The notes beneath the pieces are model-generated. The model was not told where the DNA came from, did no database searches, and saw only the letters and a list, made by a program, of their open reading frames with translations. From Vibrio sp. J1-1 (GTDB lineage: Bacteria > Pseudomonadota > Gammaproteobacteria > Enterobacterales > Vibrionaceae), in assembly GCF_021728395.1 (NCBI RefSeq), contig NZ_JAKKCM010000007.1, positions 203,339 through 267,338 on the forward strand: a stretch of 64,000 bases of DNA, read 5' to 3'. Numbering within the stretch: position 1 is the stretch's first letter; each line of letters opens with the position of its first letter. Below, one piece after another: positions 6,776-16,821 of this stretch. Position numbers and translations under genes: made by a program.

Positions 6776-6801
6776 GAGAGCCTGGTCGTTATCAGGCTCT
6801 C
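6776..6801 (+). other. Intercistronic hairpin between miaB and ybeZ
   Basis: Perfect 9-bp stem GAGAGCCTG / CAGGCTCTC with an 8-nt loop. No T-run follows, so it is not a standard terminator. It may set mRNA stability or partial read-through. Confidence 0.6.
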
Positions 6802-6828
6802 AGTAAATGGCAAAAATGAGAGGCAACA

Positions 6829-7926
6829 TTGAGCAATAAAATCGTAACTCTAGAAATCAACCTAGAACCTTCAGACAACCGCCGACTTGCTAGCCTGTGC
6901 GGTCCATTCGATGACAACATCAAGCATTTAGAACGCCGTCTGGGCGTTGAAATCAACCACCGTAGTGACCACTTTACCATTGTAGGTAAACCTCATACTT
7001 CTGCAGCCGCGCTTGATATCCTGAAAACACTTTATGTCGATACTGCACCTGTGCGTGGAGAGATCCCAGACATCGAACCTGAGCAGATCCATTTAGCGAT
7101 CAAAGAGACAGGCGTTCTGGAACAAAACACCGAGTCAAATATTGAGCATGGTAAAGAAGTCTTTGTCAGAACCAAAAAAGGTGTGATCAAACCACGTACT
7201 CCTAACCAGGCCCAGTACTTGGTTAACATGGTGACTCACGATATCTCGTTTGGTATTGGCCCGGCAGGTACGGGTAAAACCTACTTAGCGGTAGCAGCAG
7301 CGGTGGATGCGTTGGAACGCCAAGAAATCCGTCGTATCCTTTTGACTCGTCCAGCGGTTGAAGCGGGCGAAAAACTGGGCTTCTTGCCTGGTGACCTAAG
7401 CCAAAAGGTTGACCCATACCTTCGCCCACTGTATGACGCCCTGTTCGAGATGCTCGGTTTTGAGCGCGTTGAAAAACTGATCGAACGTAATGTGATTGAG
7501 GTTGCGCCATTGGCATACATGCGTGGTCGTACCCTGAATGATGCATTTATCATTCTGGATGAGAGCCAAAACACGACTGTAGAGCAGATGAAAATGTTCC
7601 TGACACGTATCGGCTTTAACTCACGTGCGGTCATCACTGGTGACGTGACTCAAATTGACTTGCCACGCGGTGCAAAATCAGGCCTTCGTCATGCCATTGA
7701 AGTACTGAGTGAAGTTGATGATATCAGCTTTAACTTCTTCCAAGCAGATGACGTTGTGCGTCACCCTGTTGTCGCTCGCATTGTTAACGCGTACGAGAAA
7801 TGGGAAGCGCAAGACCAGAAAGAGCGTAAAGAGTTTGAAAAGCGTCGTCGTGAAGAACGAGATGCCAAACTGCTTGAAGCGGCAAAAGCTGAGCTAAGCG
7901 CTCAAGTTACTGCGACTAAGGAATAA
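6829..7926 (+). CDS. ybeZ: PhoH-like ATPase YbeZ
   Basis: PhoH-family NTPase with the P-loop GPAGTGKT at residues 144-151 and a Walker B region IILDESQN further on. The family is linked to RNA processing and is almost always next to ybeY, as here (2-nt gap). The start is a TTG placed 5 nt after the Shine-Dalgarno GAGAGG; no ATG gives a better N-terminus. The C-terminus is a charged, probably helical tail rich in Lys, Arg and Glu. Exact cellular function is not settled. Confidence 0.93.
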   Translation: MSNKIVTLEINLEPSDNRRLASLCGPFDDNIKHLERRLGVEINHRSDHFTIVGKPHTSAAALDILKTLYVDTAPVRGEIPDIEPEQIHLAIKETGVLEQNTESNIEHGKEVFVRTKKGVIKPRTPNQAQYLVNMVTHDISFGIGPAGTGKTYLAVAAAVDALERQEIRRILLTRPAVEAGEKLGFLPGDLSQKVDPYLRPLYDALFEMLGFERVEKLIERNVIEVAPLAYMRGRTLNDAFIILDESQNTTVEQMKMFLTRIGFNSRAVITGDVTQIDLPRGAKSGLRHAIEVLSEVDDISFNFFQADDVVRHPVVARIVNAYEKWEAQDQKERKEFEKRRREERDAKLLEAAKAELSAQVTATKE

Positions 7927-7928
7927 AG

Positions 7929-8393
7929 ATGGCGATTGAACTTGATCTTCAACTGGCAGTCGAAAACCAAGAAGGCTTACCTTCTCAGGAAGACTTTCAA
8001 CTGTGGCTAGATAAGACTATTCCTCTGTTTCAGCCGCAGGCAGAAGTCACCATTCGCATTGTCGATGAGCAAGAGAGTCACACTTTAAATCACGAATATC
8101 GTGGTAAAGATAAACCAACCAACGTGCTATCTTTCCCATTTGAAGTACCTCCGGGTATAGAAATGGATCTGCTTGGTGATTTGATTATTTGCCGTCAAGT
8201 GGTTGAAAAAGAGGCGATAGAACAGAATAAACCTCTGTTAGCACATTGGGCGCATATGGTTGTACATGGCAGCTTGCATCTGCTAGGTTATGATCATATC
8301 GAGGATGACGAAGCCGAAGAGATGGAGTCCCTCGAAACAGAAATCATGCAGGGTATGGGTTATGAAGACCCTTACATTGCTGAAAAAGAGTAA
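7929..8393 (+). CDS. ybeY: Endoribonuclease YbeY (16S rRNA maturation)
   Basis: Zinc-dependent endoribonuclease needed for 16S rRNA 3'-end maturation and 70S ribosome quality control. The metal motif [11 protein letters not shown] spans residues 113-123 with the three histidines at 113, 117 and 123. At 154 residues it matches the family length. It starts 2 nt after ybeZ, which implies translational coupling. Confidence 0.97.
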   Translation: MAIELDLQLAVENQEGLPSQEDFQLWLDKTIPLFQPQAEVTIRIVDEQESHTLNHEYRGKDKPTNVLSFPFEVPPGIEMDLLGDLIICRQVVEKEAIEQNKPLLAHWAHMVVHGSLHLLGYDHIEDDEAEEMESLETEIMQGMGYEDPYIAEKE

Positions 8394-8411
8394 CCTCGGT
8401 TGCTCAACAGG

Positions 8412-8478
8412 GAAAGGCGAATCACCTAAATTGCCCTCGTGTTCGCCTTTCTACGTGAGCTATCACACTTCTGATAGC
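8412..8478 (+). other. Two hairpins between ybeY and ybeX
   Basis: GAAAGGCGAA / TTCGCCTTTC (8412-8421, 8442-8451; 20-nt loop) and GCTATCA / TGATAGC (8459-8465, 8472-8478). Neither is followed by a T-run, so read-through into ybeX is likely. Confidence 0.5.
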
Positions 8479-8497
8479 GTTACTTAATTGAGAAACA

Positions 8498-9397
8498 ATG
8501 AACGAAGATAATTCTCCCTCTTCTAGCGAAGGTAAGAAAGAAAAGGCAGAAGGTCCGAGTAGAAAGTCCTTCTTTGAACGTCTAGGTCAACTTTTCCAGG
8601 GCGATCCTAAAGACCGCCAAGAGCTTGTGGATGTTATCCGCGACTCAGAAGAAAATGACCTGATTGACCACGACACCCGCGATATGCTCGAAGGTGTTAT
8701 GGAAATCTCCGAAATGCGCGTGCGTGACATTATGCTCCCGCGTTCGCAAATGGTCACTGTTGAGCGCACTTACGATTTAGATACGCTAATCGCGCTAATT
8801 ACGGATGCTCAACACTCGCGTTACCCTGTTATCAGCGAGGATAAAGACCATGTGGAAGGCATTCTACTTGCGAAGGACTTACTCAAATACTTAGGCTCAG
8901 GCAGCAACCCATTTGATATTGAAGAAGTAATTCGACCTGCAGTTGTGGTTCCGGAAAGCAAACGTGTCGACCGCCTGCTAAAAGAGTTCCGCGAAGAACG
9001 CTATCATATGGCGATTGTTGTTGATGAATTCGGCGGCGTTTCAGGCCTCGTAACCATTGAAGATATCCTTGAAGAAATCGTTGGCGATATCGAAGATGAG
9101 TTCGACGAGTCCGAAGAGAATGATATTCGTAAACTAAGCAAACATACGTTTGCTGTCAGAGCTCTGACAACGATTGAAGAGTTTAATGAGACATTCGGCA
9201 CCAACTTCAGCGATGAAGAGGTGGATACTGTAGGTGGTATGGTAATGACTGCCTTTGGTCACTTGCCTTCTCGTGGTGAACTGGTTGAAATTGAAGGTTA
9301 TAATTTCAAAGTCACCGCTGCCGATAACCGTCGTGTCATTCAACTCCAAGTGACCATTCCAGACGAAGAAACACTGGTTGAAGCCACTCAAGAGTAA
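8498..9397 (+). CDS. ybeX: CBS-domain protein YbeX/CorC
   Basis: Soluble protein with an N-terminal acidic segment, a CBS-domain pair (about residues 70-190, with [10 protein letters not shown] and [20 protein letters not shown]) and a C-terminal CorC/HlyC transporter-associated domain. It has no transmembrane helix. The family has been linked to magnesium and cobalt efflux and, in E. coli, to ribosome metabolism, in keeping with its ybeZ-ybeY neighbours. Length is 299 residues against about 292 in E. coli. Confidence 0.94.
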   Translation: MNEDNSPSSSEGKKEKAEGPSRKSFFERLGQLFQGDPKDRQELVDVIRDSEENDLIDHDTRDMLEGVMEISEMRVRDIMLPRSQMVTVERTYDLDTLIALITDAQHSRYPVISEDKDHVEGILLAKDLLKYLGSGSNPFDIEEVIRPAVVVPESKRVDRLLKEFREERYHMAIVVDEFGGVSGLVTIEDILEEIVGDIEDEFDESEENDIRKLSKHTFAVRALTTIEEFNETFGTNFSDEEVDTVGGMVMTAFGHLPSRGELVEIEGYNFKVTAADNRRVIQLQVTIPDEETLVEATQE

Positions 9398-9430
9398 CGC
9401 GATACCCTACCGGGAATATCAGAAAATATA

Positions 9431-10948
9431 ATGATGAATGTACTCTTTCATCGCCTCAAGCGGCCTTTAGTGGCCGCTTTTGTTGGCGCTTCCACAACCC
9501 TGGCTTTTGCTCCTTACCAACTATGGCCTATCGCTATTCTTAGCCCTGCCATACTGCTCATCCTTCTCGCCAACCAGACGCCTAAACGCGCACTTTGGAT
9601 TGGTTACTCGTGGGGCCTTGGCCAATTTGCTACCGGCGTCAGCTGGGTATACGTCAGTATTGCTGGCTTTGGCGGTATGCCGCTGATTGCCAATCTATTC
9701 TTAATGGGTCTGTTAGTTGCCTATCTGGCAATCTACTCTGGCCTGTTTGCCTGGCTAAAGAACAAATTCTTTCCTCAATTTACCTTACCGACCGCACTGC
9801 TTGCAGCGCCAGCTCTTTGGTTAATTACCGATTGGCTACGTGGCTGGGTAATGACCGGTTTCCCTTGGTTGTGGCTCGGATACAGCCAGATTGACTCCCC
9901 GCTGGCGAGCTTTGCACCCATTGGCGGTGTTGAGCTTCTCACTCTGTTTATTATTATCTCAGCTGGCGCATTGGCTTACGCTTGGATTCATAAACAATGG
10001 CTTGTAGTTGTAATACCTGCTGTACTTTTGAGCGCAGGTTTTGGTATCCGTCAGTATGACTGGGTAACTCCTCGTTCACAGGACGTCACCAAAGTCACGC
10101 TAATCCAAGGCAATGTTGACCAGAACCTGAAGTGGCTGCCAACACAGCGCTGGCCAACCATTATGAAGTACACCGACCTGACTCGTGAAAACTGGGATTC
10201 AGACATCATTGTCTGGCCAGAAGCCGCAATTCCGGCATTTGAGATTGAAGTGCCTTCATTCCTGCAAAATCTAGACAGTGCAGCGAAAATGAATCACAGC
10301 GCCATTATCACGGGTGTGGTGAACCAAGATGAAGATCGACAGTTCTACAACAGCATTCTTTCTCTAGGTGTCACGCCATATGGCGATTACAGCTTTGATT
10401 TGAATGAACGCTACCATAAGCATCATTTGCTACCGTTTGGAGAGTTTGTACCGTTTGAGGATATTTTACGTCCACTTGCGCCGTTCTTTAATTTGCCAAT
10501 GTCTTCATTCAGTCGTGGTGACTTCGTTCAGCCAAACATCGTAGCGAATGGCAAGCACATGGCGCCCGCTCTGTGTTACGAAATCATTTTTAATGAGCAG
10601 GTTCGTCAAAACGTGAACGACGAAACAGACTTCATCCTGACACTGTCTAACGATGCGTGGTTTGGACATTCTATTGGCCCGCTTCAGCATATGGAAATTG
10701 CCCGTATGCGCGCACTGGAGCTGGGCAAGCCGTTGATTCGCTCAACGAATAATGGATTAACAGCCGTCACAGACCACAGAGGTAAGATTATCGAGCAGGT
10801 TCCTCAGTTTGAAACCGCAGTGCTGCGTGCAGAACTGACGCCAACCGATGGTAAAACACCCTATCGCATCGTTGGCACCTGGCCATTGTATATTTGGGTA
10901 GCGTTAAGCTTGATGCTCGCTTGGTGGATACCAAGAAAGACAAAGTAA
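9431..10948 (+). CDS. lnt: Apolipoprotein N-acyltransferase Lnt
   Basis: Inner-membrane enzyme that N-acylates the terminal cysteine of lipoproteins. The N-terminal half holds several membrane helices (about residues 10-215), followed by a periplasmic nitrilase-like domain containing WPEAAIPAF (catalytic Glu) and ALCYEIIF (catalytic Cys), and a last helix near the C-terminus. Length is 505 residues. The lipoproteins LptE, RlpA and MetQ in this window would be substrates. ATG-ATG at the start leaves a one-codon uncertainty. Confidence 0.97.
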   Translation: MMNVLFHRLKRPLVAAFVGASTTLAFAPYQLWPIAILSPAILLILLANQTPKRALWIGYSWGLGQFATGVSWVYVSIAGFGGMPLIANLFLMGLLVAYLAIYSGLFAWLKNKFFPQFTLPTALLAAPALWLITDWLRGWVMTGFPWLWLGYSQIDSPLASFAPIGGVELLTLFIIISAGALAYAWIHKQWLVVVIPAVLLSAGFGIRQYDWVTPRSQDVTKVTLIQGNVDQNLKWLPTQRWPTIMKYTDLTRENWDSDIIVWPEAAIPAFEIEVPSFLQNLDSAAKMNHSAIITGVVNQDEDRQFYNSILSLGVTPYGDYSFDLNERYHKHHLLPFGEFVPFEDILRPLAPFFNLPMSSFSRGDFVQPNIVANGKHMAPALCYEIIFNEQVRQNVNDETDFILTLSNDAWFGHSIGPLQHMEIARMRALELGKPLIRSTNNGLTAVTDHRGKIIEQVPQFETAVLRAELTPTDGKTPYRIVGTWPLYIWVALSLMLAWWIPRKTK

Positions 10949-10954
10949 TAAACC

Positions 10955-10978
10955 AAAAGAGGCCATCTGGCCTCTTTT
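10955..10978. terminator. Bidirectional terminator of lnt and ybeL
   Basis: AAAAGAGGCC / GGCCTCTTTT around ATCT, with A and T runs on opposite sides, between convergent genes. Confidence 0.85.
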
Positions 10979-10987
10979 TCATAATTG

Positions 10988-11458
10988 TTAAGGTTTTAAA
11001 GATTGGCGACTAAAGCCAGTATGACCGCACTTGATACACGGAATAATAATGGTTGGATGGTTATACGTGGTTTTATGGCCACATTCATCGCACACTAAGG
11101 TGCCTAAGCCAATCACATCGCCAGCCTCATACAAGCCTTGATGTTCCAGATCATCAAACAACTCAACCCACTCAACTTTCGTCCGATCGGTTATTTCTAA
11201 CAATCCTTGCCAAATTGTATCTGCAACCGTTAGGTAAAAAGGGCCACTTTTACTGTCTTCATAATTTTCTGAAAACTCTTTTAAGTCAGATTTGACGTAC
11301 GCTTTAATCAACGCCAACTCGTCTTTGGTCAGGTCATTTGCGGCTTCCACCACTTTGCCCGACGTTTCTATCGCTTTGTTAACTTCTTCAGGACTGTGCT
11401 TCAAGGTTTCGATCACATCCTCGAGCATTTCCTCATAACCTGTTTTACGTTTAGGCAT
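10988..11458 (-). CDS. ybeL: Zinc-ribbon protein YbeL (DUF1451)
   Basis: Protein of 156 residues with a helical N-terminal part and a C-terminal zinc ribbon, CDECGH ... CIKCGH. Function is unknown. It is next to leuS, as in E. coli. The start at 11458 (MPKRKTGYEE) is chosen because a strong Shine-Dalgarno GGAGG sits 6 nt upstream; a longer frame to 11503 has no such site. Confidence 0.88.
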   Translation of the reverse strand: MPKRKTGYEEMLEDVIETLKHSPEEVNKAIETSGKVVEAANDLTKDELALIKAYVKSDLKEFSENYEDSKSGPFYLTVADTIWQGLLEITDRTKVEWVELFDDLEHQGLYEAGDVIGLGTLVCDECGHKTTYNHPTIIIPCIKCGHTGFSRQSLKP

Positions 11459-11519
11459 AACTGACCTCCATCTTTCTCCTACCTGCGTGACTTGAGTACG
11501 CAAGGGTACAGATTGGCTA

Positions 11520-11548
11520 TTGTTGTGATCCCTAGCTTTAGGTATTCT
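11520..11548 (+). promoter_or_regulatory. Candidate promoter of leuS
   Basis: TTGTTG, 17 bp, TATTCT (11543-11548). A moderate match, at the only long AT-rich gap between divergent ybeL and leuS. No T-box or leader-peptide arrangement is seen. Confidence 0.35.
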
Positions 11549-11612
11549 ATGACGATCTATTTAAGTCTGTTCTAACCGAACTCACAAATTCCAAGATAAC
11601 CGGATATCATCG

Positions 11613-14186
11613 ATGCAAGAGCAATACAACCCACAAGACATTGAACAAAAAGTTCAAAAGCACTGGGATGACAACAAGACCTTTGTTGTAAGTGAAGACC
11701 CAAATAAAGAAAAATTCTACTGTCTATCTATGTTCCCATACCCAAGTGGTCGACTGCACATGGGTCACGTGCGTAACTACACCATCGGTGACGTAGTATC
11801 TCGTTTCCAACGCCTACAAGGCAAAAACGTTATGCAACCTATTGGTTGGGATGCGTTCGGTCTACCTGCTGAAAACGCGGCGGTAAAAAACAAAACTGCG
11901 CCAGCACCATGGACTTACGAAAACATCGAGTACATGAAAAACCAGCTTAAGCTTCTTGGCTTTGGTTACGACTGGAACCGCGAATTCGCTACCTGTACGC
12001 CTGAATACTACCGTTGGGAACAAGAGTTCTTCACTAAGCTTTACGAAAAAGGGCTAGTTTACAAAAAGACTTCATCAGTAAACTGGTGTCCAAACGACCA
12101 AACGGTTCTAGCAAACGAACAGGTTGAAGACGGCTGCTGCTGGCGTTGTGACACGCCTGTAGAGCAAAAGGAAATTCCTCAGTGGTTCATCAAGATCACT
12201 GAATACGCGCAAGAGCTGCTTGACGATCTAGATAACTTAGACGGCTGGCCTGAAATGGTTAAAACCATGCAGCGTAACTGGATTGGCCGCTCTGAGGGTG
12301 TTGAACTCAAGTTTGAAGTAAAAGGCCAGCAAGACCTAGAAGTTTACACAACGCGTCCAGATACGCTAATGGGTGTGACTTACGTAGGTATCGCAGCAGG
12401 TCACCCTCTAGCGACGATCGCAGCAGAGAGCAACCCAGAGCTAGCAGCCTTCATCGAAGATTGTAAGAACACCAAAGTAGCGGAAGCTGAACTTGCGACA
12501 ATGGAAAAGAAAGGTATGGCGACTGGCCTTACTGCTATTCATCCATTGAACGGCCGTGAAGTCCCAGTGTACGTGGCAAACTTCGTACTAATGGACTACG
12601 GTACAGGCGCGGTTATGGCGGTTCCTGCGCACGACCAACGTGACTACGAATTTGCAACCAAATACGGTCTAGACATCGTTCCTGTGATCAAGCCAGTTGA
12701 CGGTAGCGAGCTAGATATCTCTGAAGTAGCGTACGCAGAAAAAGGTGTCTTGTTCGATTCAGGTGAGTTCGACGGTCTAGAATTCCAAGCGGCATTCGAT
12801 GCAATCGCAGCGAAGCTAGAAGCAGAAGGTAAAGGCACTAAGACAGTTAACTTCCGTCTACGTGACTGGGGTGTATCTCGTCAACGTTACTGGGGCGCAC
12901 CTATCCCAATGGTAACCACTGAAGATGGCGAAGTTCACCCTGTGCCTGCTGACCAACTACCCGTAATTCTTCCTGAAGACGTGGTAATGGACGGCGTAAC
13001 AAGCCCAATCAAAGCTGACAAAGAATGGGCGAAGACAACCTTCAACGGCGAGCCGGCTCTACGTGAGACCGATACGTTCGATACGTTCATGGAATCTTCT
13101 TGGTACTACGCGCGTTACTGTTCACCACAAGCGGACGACATCCTAGACCCAGAAAAAGCAAACTACTGGCTACCGGTAGACCAGTACATCGGTGGTATCG
13201 AGCACGCTTGTATGCACCTACTGTACTCACGCTTCTTCCACAAGCTTCTACGTGATGCGGGCTACGTGACGTCTGACGAACCGTTCAAGCAACTACTATG
13301 TCAAGGCATGGTACTGGCTGATGCGTTCTACTTCGAGAACGAGAAAGGCGGTAAAGAATGGGTTGCACCAACTGACGTGAAAATTGAGCGTGACGGTAAA
13401 GGTCGCATCACTTCTGCTACCGACAACGAAGGCCGCAACGTTGAGCACTCAGGCATGATCAAGATGTCTAAGTCGAAGAACAACGGTATCGACCCACAAG
13501 AGATGGTAGACAAGTACGGCGCTGATACAGTACGTCTATTCATGATGTTCGCATCTCCAGCAGACATGACTCTGGAATGGCAAGAATCTGGCGTAGAAGG
13601 GGCAAACCGCTTCCTGAAACGTGTTTGGAAACTGGTCAAAGAGCACACAGCAAAAGGTACGGCAGAAGCCGTTAACGCAGATGCTCTTTCTGGTGAGCAA
13701 AAAGCATTGCGCCGTGACGTTCATAAGACTATCGCGAAAGTGACTGATGACGTTGCTCGTCGTCAGACATTCAACACGGCTATCGCAGCGATCATGGAAC
13801 TGATGAACAAGCTAGCGAAAGCGCCTCAAGAGTCAGCCCAAGACCGTGCTATCCTTGATGAAGCACTGAGAGCGGTTGTAGCAATGCTTTACCCTATCAC
13901 TCCGCACATTTCATACGAGCTATGGACTGCACTGGGTGAGACAGACATCGACAACGCGACTTGGCCTACTTTCGATGAGAAAGCTCTGGTTGAAGACGAA
14001 AAAACTATCGTTGTTCAAGTTAACGGTAAGCTCCGTGCGAAACTGACTGTTGCAGCAGACGCAACGAAAGAGCAAGTTGAAGAGCTTGGTCTGAACGATG
14101 AGAACGTAACTAAGTTCACTGAAGACAAAACCATCCGTAAAGTCATTTACGTACCGGGTAAACTTCTGAACATCGTTGCAAACTAA
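11613..14186 (+). CDS. leuS: Leucyl-tRNA synthetase
   Basis: Class I aminoacyl-tRNA synthetase that charges tRNA-Leu, including the ten tRNA-Leu(UAG) copies in this window. The HIGH-type motif HMGH is at residues 49-52 and KMSKS at 617-621. A CP1 editing domain lies between (about 220-410, with the T-rich [10 protein letters not shown]), and a zinc-type insertion [20 protein letters not shown] is near residue 155. Length is 857 residues. Confidence 0.98.
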   Translation: MQEQYNPQDIEQKVQKHWDDNKTFVVSEDPNKEKFYCLSMFPYPSGRLHMGHVRNYTIGDVVSRFQRLQGKNVMQPIGWDAFGLPAENAAVKNKTAPAPWTYENIEYMKNQLKLLGFGYDWNREFATCTPEYYRWEQEFFTKLYEKGLVYKKTSSVNWCPNDQTVLANEQVEDGCCWRCDTPVEQKEIPQWFIKITEYAQELLDDLDNLDGWPEMVKTMQRNWIGRSEGVELKFEVKGQQDLEVYTTRPDTLMGVTYVGIAAGHPLATIAAESNPELAAFIEDCKNTKVAEAELATMEKKGMATGLTAIHPLNGREVPVYVANFVLMDYGTGAVMAVPAHDQRDYEFATKYGLDIVPVIKPVDGSELDISEVAYAEKGVLFDSGEFDGLEFQAAFDAIAAKLEAEGKGTKTVNFRLRDWGVSRQRYWGAPIPMVTTEDGEVHPVPADQLPVILPEDVVMDGVTSPIKADKEWAKTTFNGEPALRETDTFDTFMESSWYYARYCSPQADDILDPEKANYWLPVDQYIGGIEHACMHLLYSRFFHKLLRDAGYVTSDEPFKQLLCQGMVLADAFYFENEKGGKEWVAPTDVKIERDGKGRITSATDNEGRNVEHSGMIKMSKSKNNGIDPQEMVDKYGADTVRLFMMFASPADMTLEWQESGVEGANRFLKRVWKLVKEHTAKGTAEAVNADALSGEQKALRRDVHKTIAKVTDDVARRQTFNTAIAAIMELMNKLAKAPQESAQDRAILDEALRAVVAMLYPITPHISYELWTALGETDIDNATWPTFDEKALVEDEKTIVVQVNGKLRAKLTVAADATKEQVEELGLNDENVTKFTEDKTIRKVIYVPGKLLNIVAN

Positions 14187-14242
14187 TCATAGCCTGCAAA
14201 TTATCTCAGCTTAGCGAACTTATTAGCTAACCAAGAGTCATT

Positions 14243-14268
14243 AAACAGGGTAGTTCGCTACCCTGTTT
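14243..14268 (+). terminator. Probable terminator or attenuator after leuS
   Basis: Perfect 11-bp stem AAACAGGGTAG / CTACCCTGTTT closed by a TTCG tetraloop. The T-tract is weak (TTTATTTACC), so some read-through to lptE is likely. Confidence 0.7.
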
Positions 14269-14269
14269 A

Positions 14270-14308
14270 TTTACCTCAAACCATTCACACCGAGTGGTTT
14301 AAGGTAAA
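14270..14308 (+). other. Nested hairpin in the lptE leader
   Basis: TTTACC / GGTAAA, a 2x2 internal loop, then AAACCA / TGGTTT with an 11-nt loop. It follows the leuS hairpin directly and ends 35 nt before the lptE start. Confidence 0.5.
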
Positions 14309-14343
14309 TATCCCCGTTATTCAATTTAGGATGAATACAATCA

Positions 14344-14886
14344 ATGCGCTTTTTCTCTTTGATTAAACTGTCTGTGGTATTGGTATTAGCCGGCCTTCTC
14401 TCTGCCTGTGGTTTTCACCTTCGCGGCGAGTACTCTGTACCCGAAGAGCTGCAAACCCTGTCATTCACCAGCTATGATGAATACAACCAGCTAACCCGCT
14501 ACGTGAAATCTCAGCTCACGCTGAATAAAGTCGAATTAGTTCAACCATCGTCAAACGTACCAAACTTACATCTGATTGAAACAAGCCTTGAAGAACGCAC
14601 ACTGTCGCTATACCAGAACAGTCGCGCGGCAGAAAAAGAACTGACTTACGTTGTACAGTACCGTGTCACGATCCCGGGTTATAGCACGAAGAACTACACC
14701 ACCACGGTAAATCGCAACTATCTGGATAACCCATTGACAGCTTTAGCTAAGTCAGTAGAGCGCGACGTGATCAAAGATGAGATGCACTTACAAGCAGCTA
14801 AGCAAATGATGCGTCAGTTAGGCCAAGTCCGTGCAGAATACGAATCAGGCCAAATTAACGATACAACTGCGAATACGAGCTCTTAA
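14344..14886 (+). CDS. lptE: LPS-assembly lipoprotein LptE
   Basis: Outer-membrane lipoprotein that plugs the LptD barrel and helps place lipopolysaccharide on the cell surface. A signal peptide ends in the lipobox LSAC with Cys22, followed by GFHLRG, the usual LptE start of the mature protein. Length is 180 residues. It sits between leuS and holA as in enterobacteria. Confidence 0.95.
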   Translation: MRFFSLIKLSVVLVLAGLLSACGFHLRGEYSVPEELQTLSFTSYDEYNQLTRYVKSQLTLNKVELVQPSSNVPNLHLIETSLEERTLSLYQNSRAAEKELTYVVQYRVTIPGYSTKNYTTTVNRNYLDNPLTALAKSVERDVIKDEMHLQAAKQMMRQLGQVRAEYESGQINDTTANTSS

Positions 14887-14891
14887 GTAAC

Positions 14892-15911
14892 ATGCGAGTA
14901 TATGCTGACAAGCTGGCGGATCACTTAGCCAGACACATCAAGCCGATTTACCTTATCTTTGGTAATGAACCACTGTTAATTCAAGAAAGTCGTCAAGCAA
15001 TCCAAAAAATCGCATTGCAACACGGTTTTGAAGAAAAGCATCGCTTTGCTGTTGATGCGAGCTTAGATTGGAACCAGGTTTATGACTGCTTCCAGGCACT
15101 CAGTCTGTTCTCCAGCCGCCAACTTATTGAGCTCGAAATACCAGAAAGTGGTATCAACACCGCGATAAGCAAAGAACTGCTGGCACTGACAGATATGATG
15201 CATGATGACATCATGTTGGTCATCATTGGCAGCAAGCTGACTAAGGCGCAGGAAAACAGTAAATGGTTTAAATCACTCAGTGCGAAAGGTGATTGGGTAA
15301 GTTGCCTGACACCAGACCTTCAGCGCCTGCCAATGTTCATTCAAGCTCGTTGTCGCAAACTTGGATTGAAACCGGACCAGCAATCGCTGCAAATGCTCGC
15401 ACAGTGGCATGAGGGTAACCTGTTTGCACTATCGCAAAGCTTAGAAAAACTGGCTCTACTTTACCCTGATGGTGAACTCACCATAGTGCGCTTAGAAGAA
15501 GCGTTAAGTAGACACAACCATTTTACAACGTTCAACTGGATTGATGCTTTGCTTGCTGGAAAAGCTAACCGAGCCCAACGTATATTGCGTCAGCTAGAAG
15601 CTGAAGGCGTTGAGGCGGTGATTCTTATTCGCAGCGTTCAAAAAGAGTTCAAACAACTGCTAAGCATGCATCAGGATTTGACCAAGATGAACGTCAACCA
15701 GGTGTTTGAAAAATATCGAGTGTGGCAAAACAAACGCCCTTTGTATAACGCGGCTTTGACTCGTCTTTCAGCCAGCAGAATCTTTAAACTTGTGTCTCTC
15801 CTGACTCAGGCAGAGATAAAAGCTAAAACCCAATATGACGAATCCGTATGGCCAACTATGCATCAATTGAGCCTAGAAACCTGCTCTCCTGATATTAAGC
15901 TGGCAATTTAA
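14892..15911 (+). CDS. holA: DNA polymerase III delta subunit
   Basis: Clamp-loader subunit that opens the beta clamp. The 339-residue protein has the HolA N-terminal AAA-like fold (IYLIFGNEPLLIQESRQAI, about residues 18-36) and a helical C-terminus. It starts 5 nt after lptE, so the two are probably co-translated. In E. coli holA is followed by nadD and cobC; here only 88 nt separate it from rsfS. Confidence 0.95.
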   Translation: MRVYADKLADHLARHIKPIYLIFGNEPLLIQESRQAIQKIALQHGFEEKHRFAVDASLDWNQVYDCFQALSLFSSRQLIELEIPESGINTAISKELLALTDMMHDDIMLVIIGSKLTKAQENSKWFKSLSAKGDWVSCLTPDLQRLPMFIQARCRKLGLKPDQQSLQMLAQWHEGNLFALSQSLEKLALLYPDGELTIVRLEEALSRHNHFTTFNWIDALLAGKANRAQRILRQLEAEGVEAVILIRSVQKEFKQLLSMHQDLTKMNVNQVFEKYRVWQNKRPLYNAALTRLSASRIFKLVSLLTQAEIKAKTQYDESVWPTMHQLSLETCSPDIKLAI

Positions 15912-15922
15912 AAACCAAAGCG

Positions 15923-15964
15923 TGATATAGTGCGCGACCCGTTTTGCCAAGATTAGAGCAAAAC
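15923..15964 (+). promoter_or_regulatory. Candidate extended -10 promoter and hairpin upstream of rsfS
   Basis: TGATATAGT (15923-15931) fits an extended -10 element. It is followed by a hairpin GTTTTGC / GCAAAAC (15941-15947, 15958-15964). Both are inside the 88-nt holA-rsfS gap. Confidence 0.35.
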
Positions 15965-15999
15965 TATTTAGAGACAAAAGATAAACCGAGGAAAACCGA

Positions 16000-16317
16000 G
16001 TGCTTCGCGAAGAACTGAAAGACTTTCTAGCTGATAAAGCCGACGATATGAAAGCGGAAGATATCATCATCCTGAATGTGGAAGGCAAATCAAGCGTGAC
16101 AGATTACATGATCATCTGCACGGGCACATCTAGACGCCACGTTTCATCGATCGCTGATCACGTTGCGTCTGAAGTAAAAAAAGCTGGTCTTGAACCTTTG
16201 GGAATGGAAGGTGAGAACGAAGGTGAATGGGTTGTTCTGGATATGGGCGATGCCATGCTGCACGTGATGCAAGAAGAACACCGCGAGCTGTACCAACTAG
16301 AAAAACTCTGGGGTTAA
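16000..16317 (+). CDS. rsfS: Ribosomal silencing factor RsfS
   Basis: Binds ribosomal protein L14 and blocks subunit joining under nutrient limitation. The 105-residue sequence has the family signatures [13 protein letters not shown] and [10 protein letters not shown]. The start is GTG, 8 nt after a GAGG Shine-Dalgarno. It is followed 4 nt later by rlmH. Confidence 0.96.
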   Translation: MLREELKDFLADKADDMKAEDIIILNVEGKSSVTDYMIICTGTSRRHVSSIADHVASEVKKAGLEPLGMEGENEGEWVVLDMGDAMLHVMQEEHRELYQLEKLWG

Positions 16318-16321
16318 CCTT

Positions 16322-16792
16322 TTGAAAATTCAACTCATTGCTGTTGGTACCAAAATGCCAAAGTGGGTCGAGGAAGGCTTTCAAGAGTATCGCCGTCGTT
16401 TCCCGCACGATATGCCACTTGAATTGGTGGAGATTCCTGCCGGAAAACGTGGCAAGAACGCCGACATAGCGCGCATTCTGCAAAAAGAAGGCGAAGCAAT
16501 GCTGGCCGCAGTGCCAAAAGGGAGCCGTATCGTCACTCTGGATATCCCTGGCAAAAAGTGGGACACCCCACAACTGGCTGAGCAACTAGAAGCCTGGAAA
16601 CTCGATGGGCGTGACGTATCGATCTTAATCGGCGGCCCTGAAGGCCTGGCTCCAGCATGTAAAGCAGCCGCAGACCAAAGCTGGTCATTATCGGCCCTAA
16701 CGTTACCACACCCTCTGGTACGTATTGTTATGGCTGAAAGCTTATACCGAGCGTGGAGCATTACCGCTAACCACCCTTATCATCGCGAATAA
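16322..16792 (+). CDS. rlmH: 23S rRNA pseudouridine-1915 N3-methyltransferase RlmH
   Basis: SPOUT-class methyltransferase acting on helix 69 of 23S rRNA. The 156-residue protein ends in the knotted SAM-binding region ([13 protein letters not shown] and [18 protein letters not shown]). The start is TTG, 4 nt after rsfS; the N-terminus [15 protein letters not shown] fits the family exactly. Confidence 0.96.
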   Translation: MKIQLIAVGTKMPKWVEEGFQEYRRRFPHDMPLELVEIPAGKRGKNADIARILQKEGEAMLAAVPKGSRIVTLDIPGKKWDTPQLAEQLEAWKLDGRDVSILIGGPEGLAPACKAAADQSWSLSALTLPHPLVRIVMAESLYRAWSITANHPYHRE

Positions 16793-16821
16793 TCGCTGTT
16801 TAACTTTAGAGCCAAGCGTTA

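Noticed and set aside
7223-7637. Antisense reading frames of 107 and 118 codons opposite ybeZ
   Set aside because: They are frame shadows of a well-supported gene, without Shine-Dalgarno sites or recognisable protein features.
11504-11612. T-box or leucine leader peptide before leuS
   Set aside because: No T-box sequence, no Leu-rich short frame and no terminator/antiterminator pair are visible.
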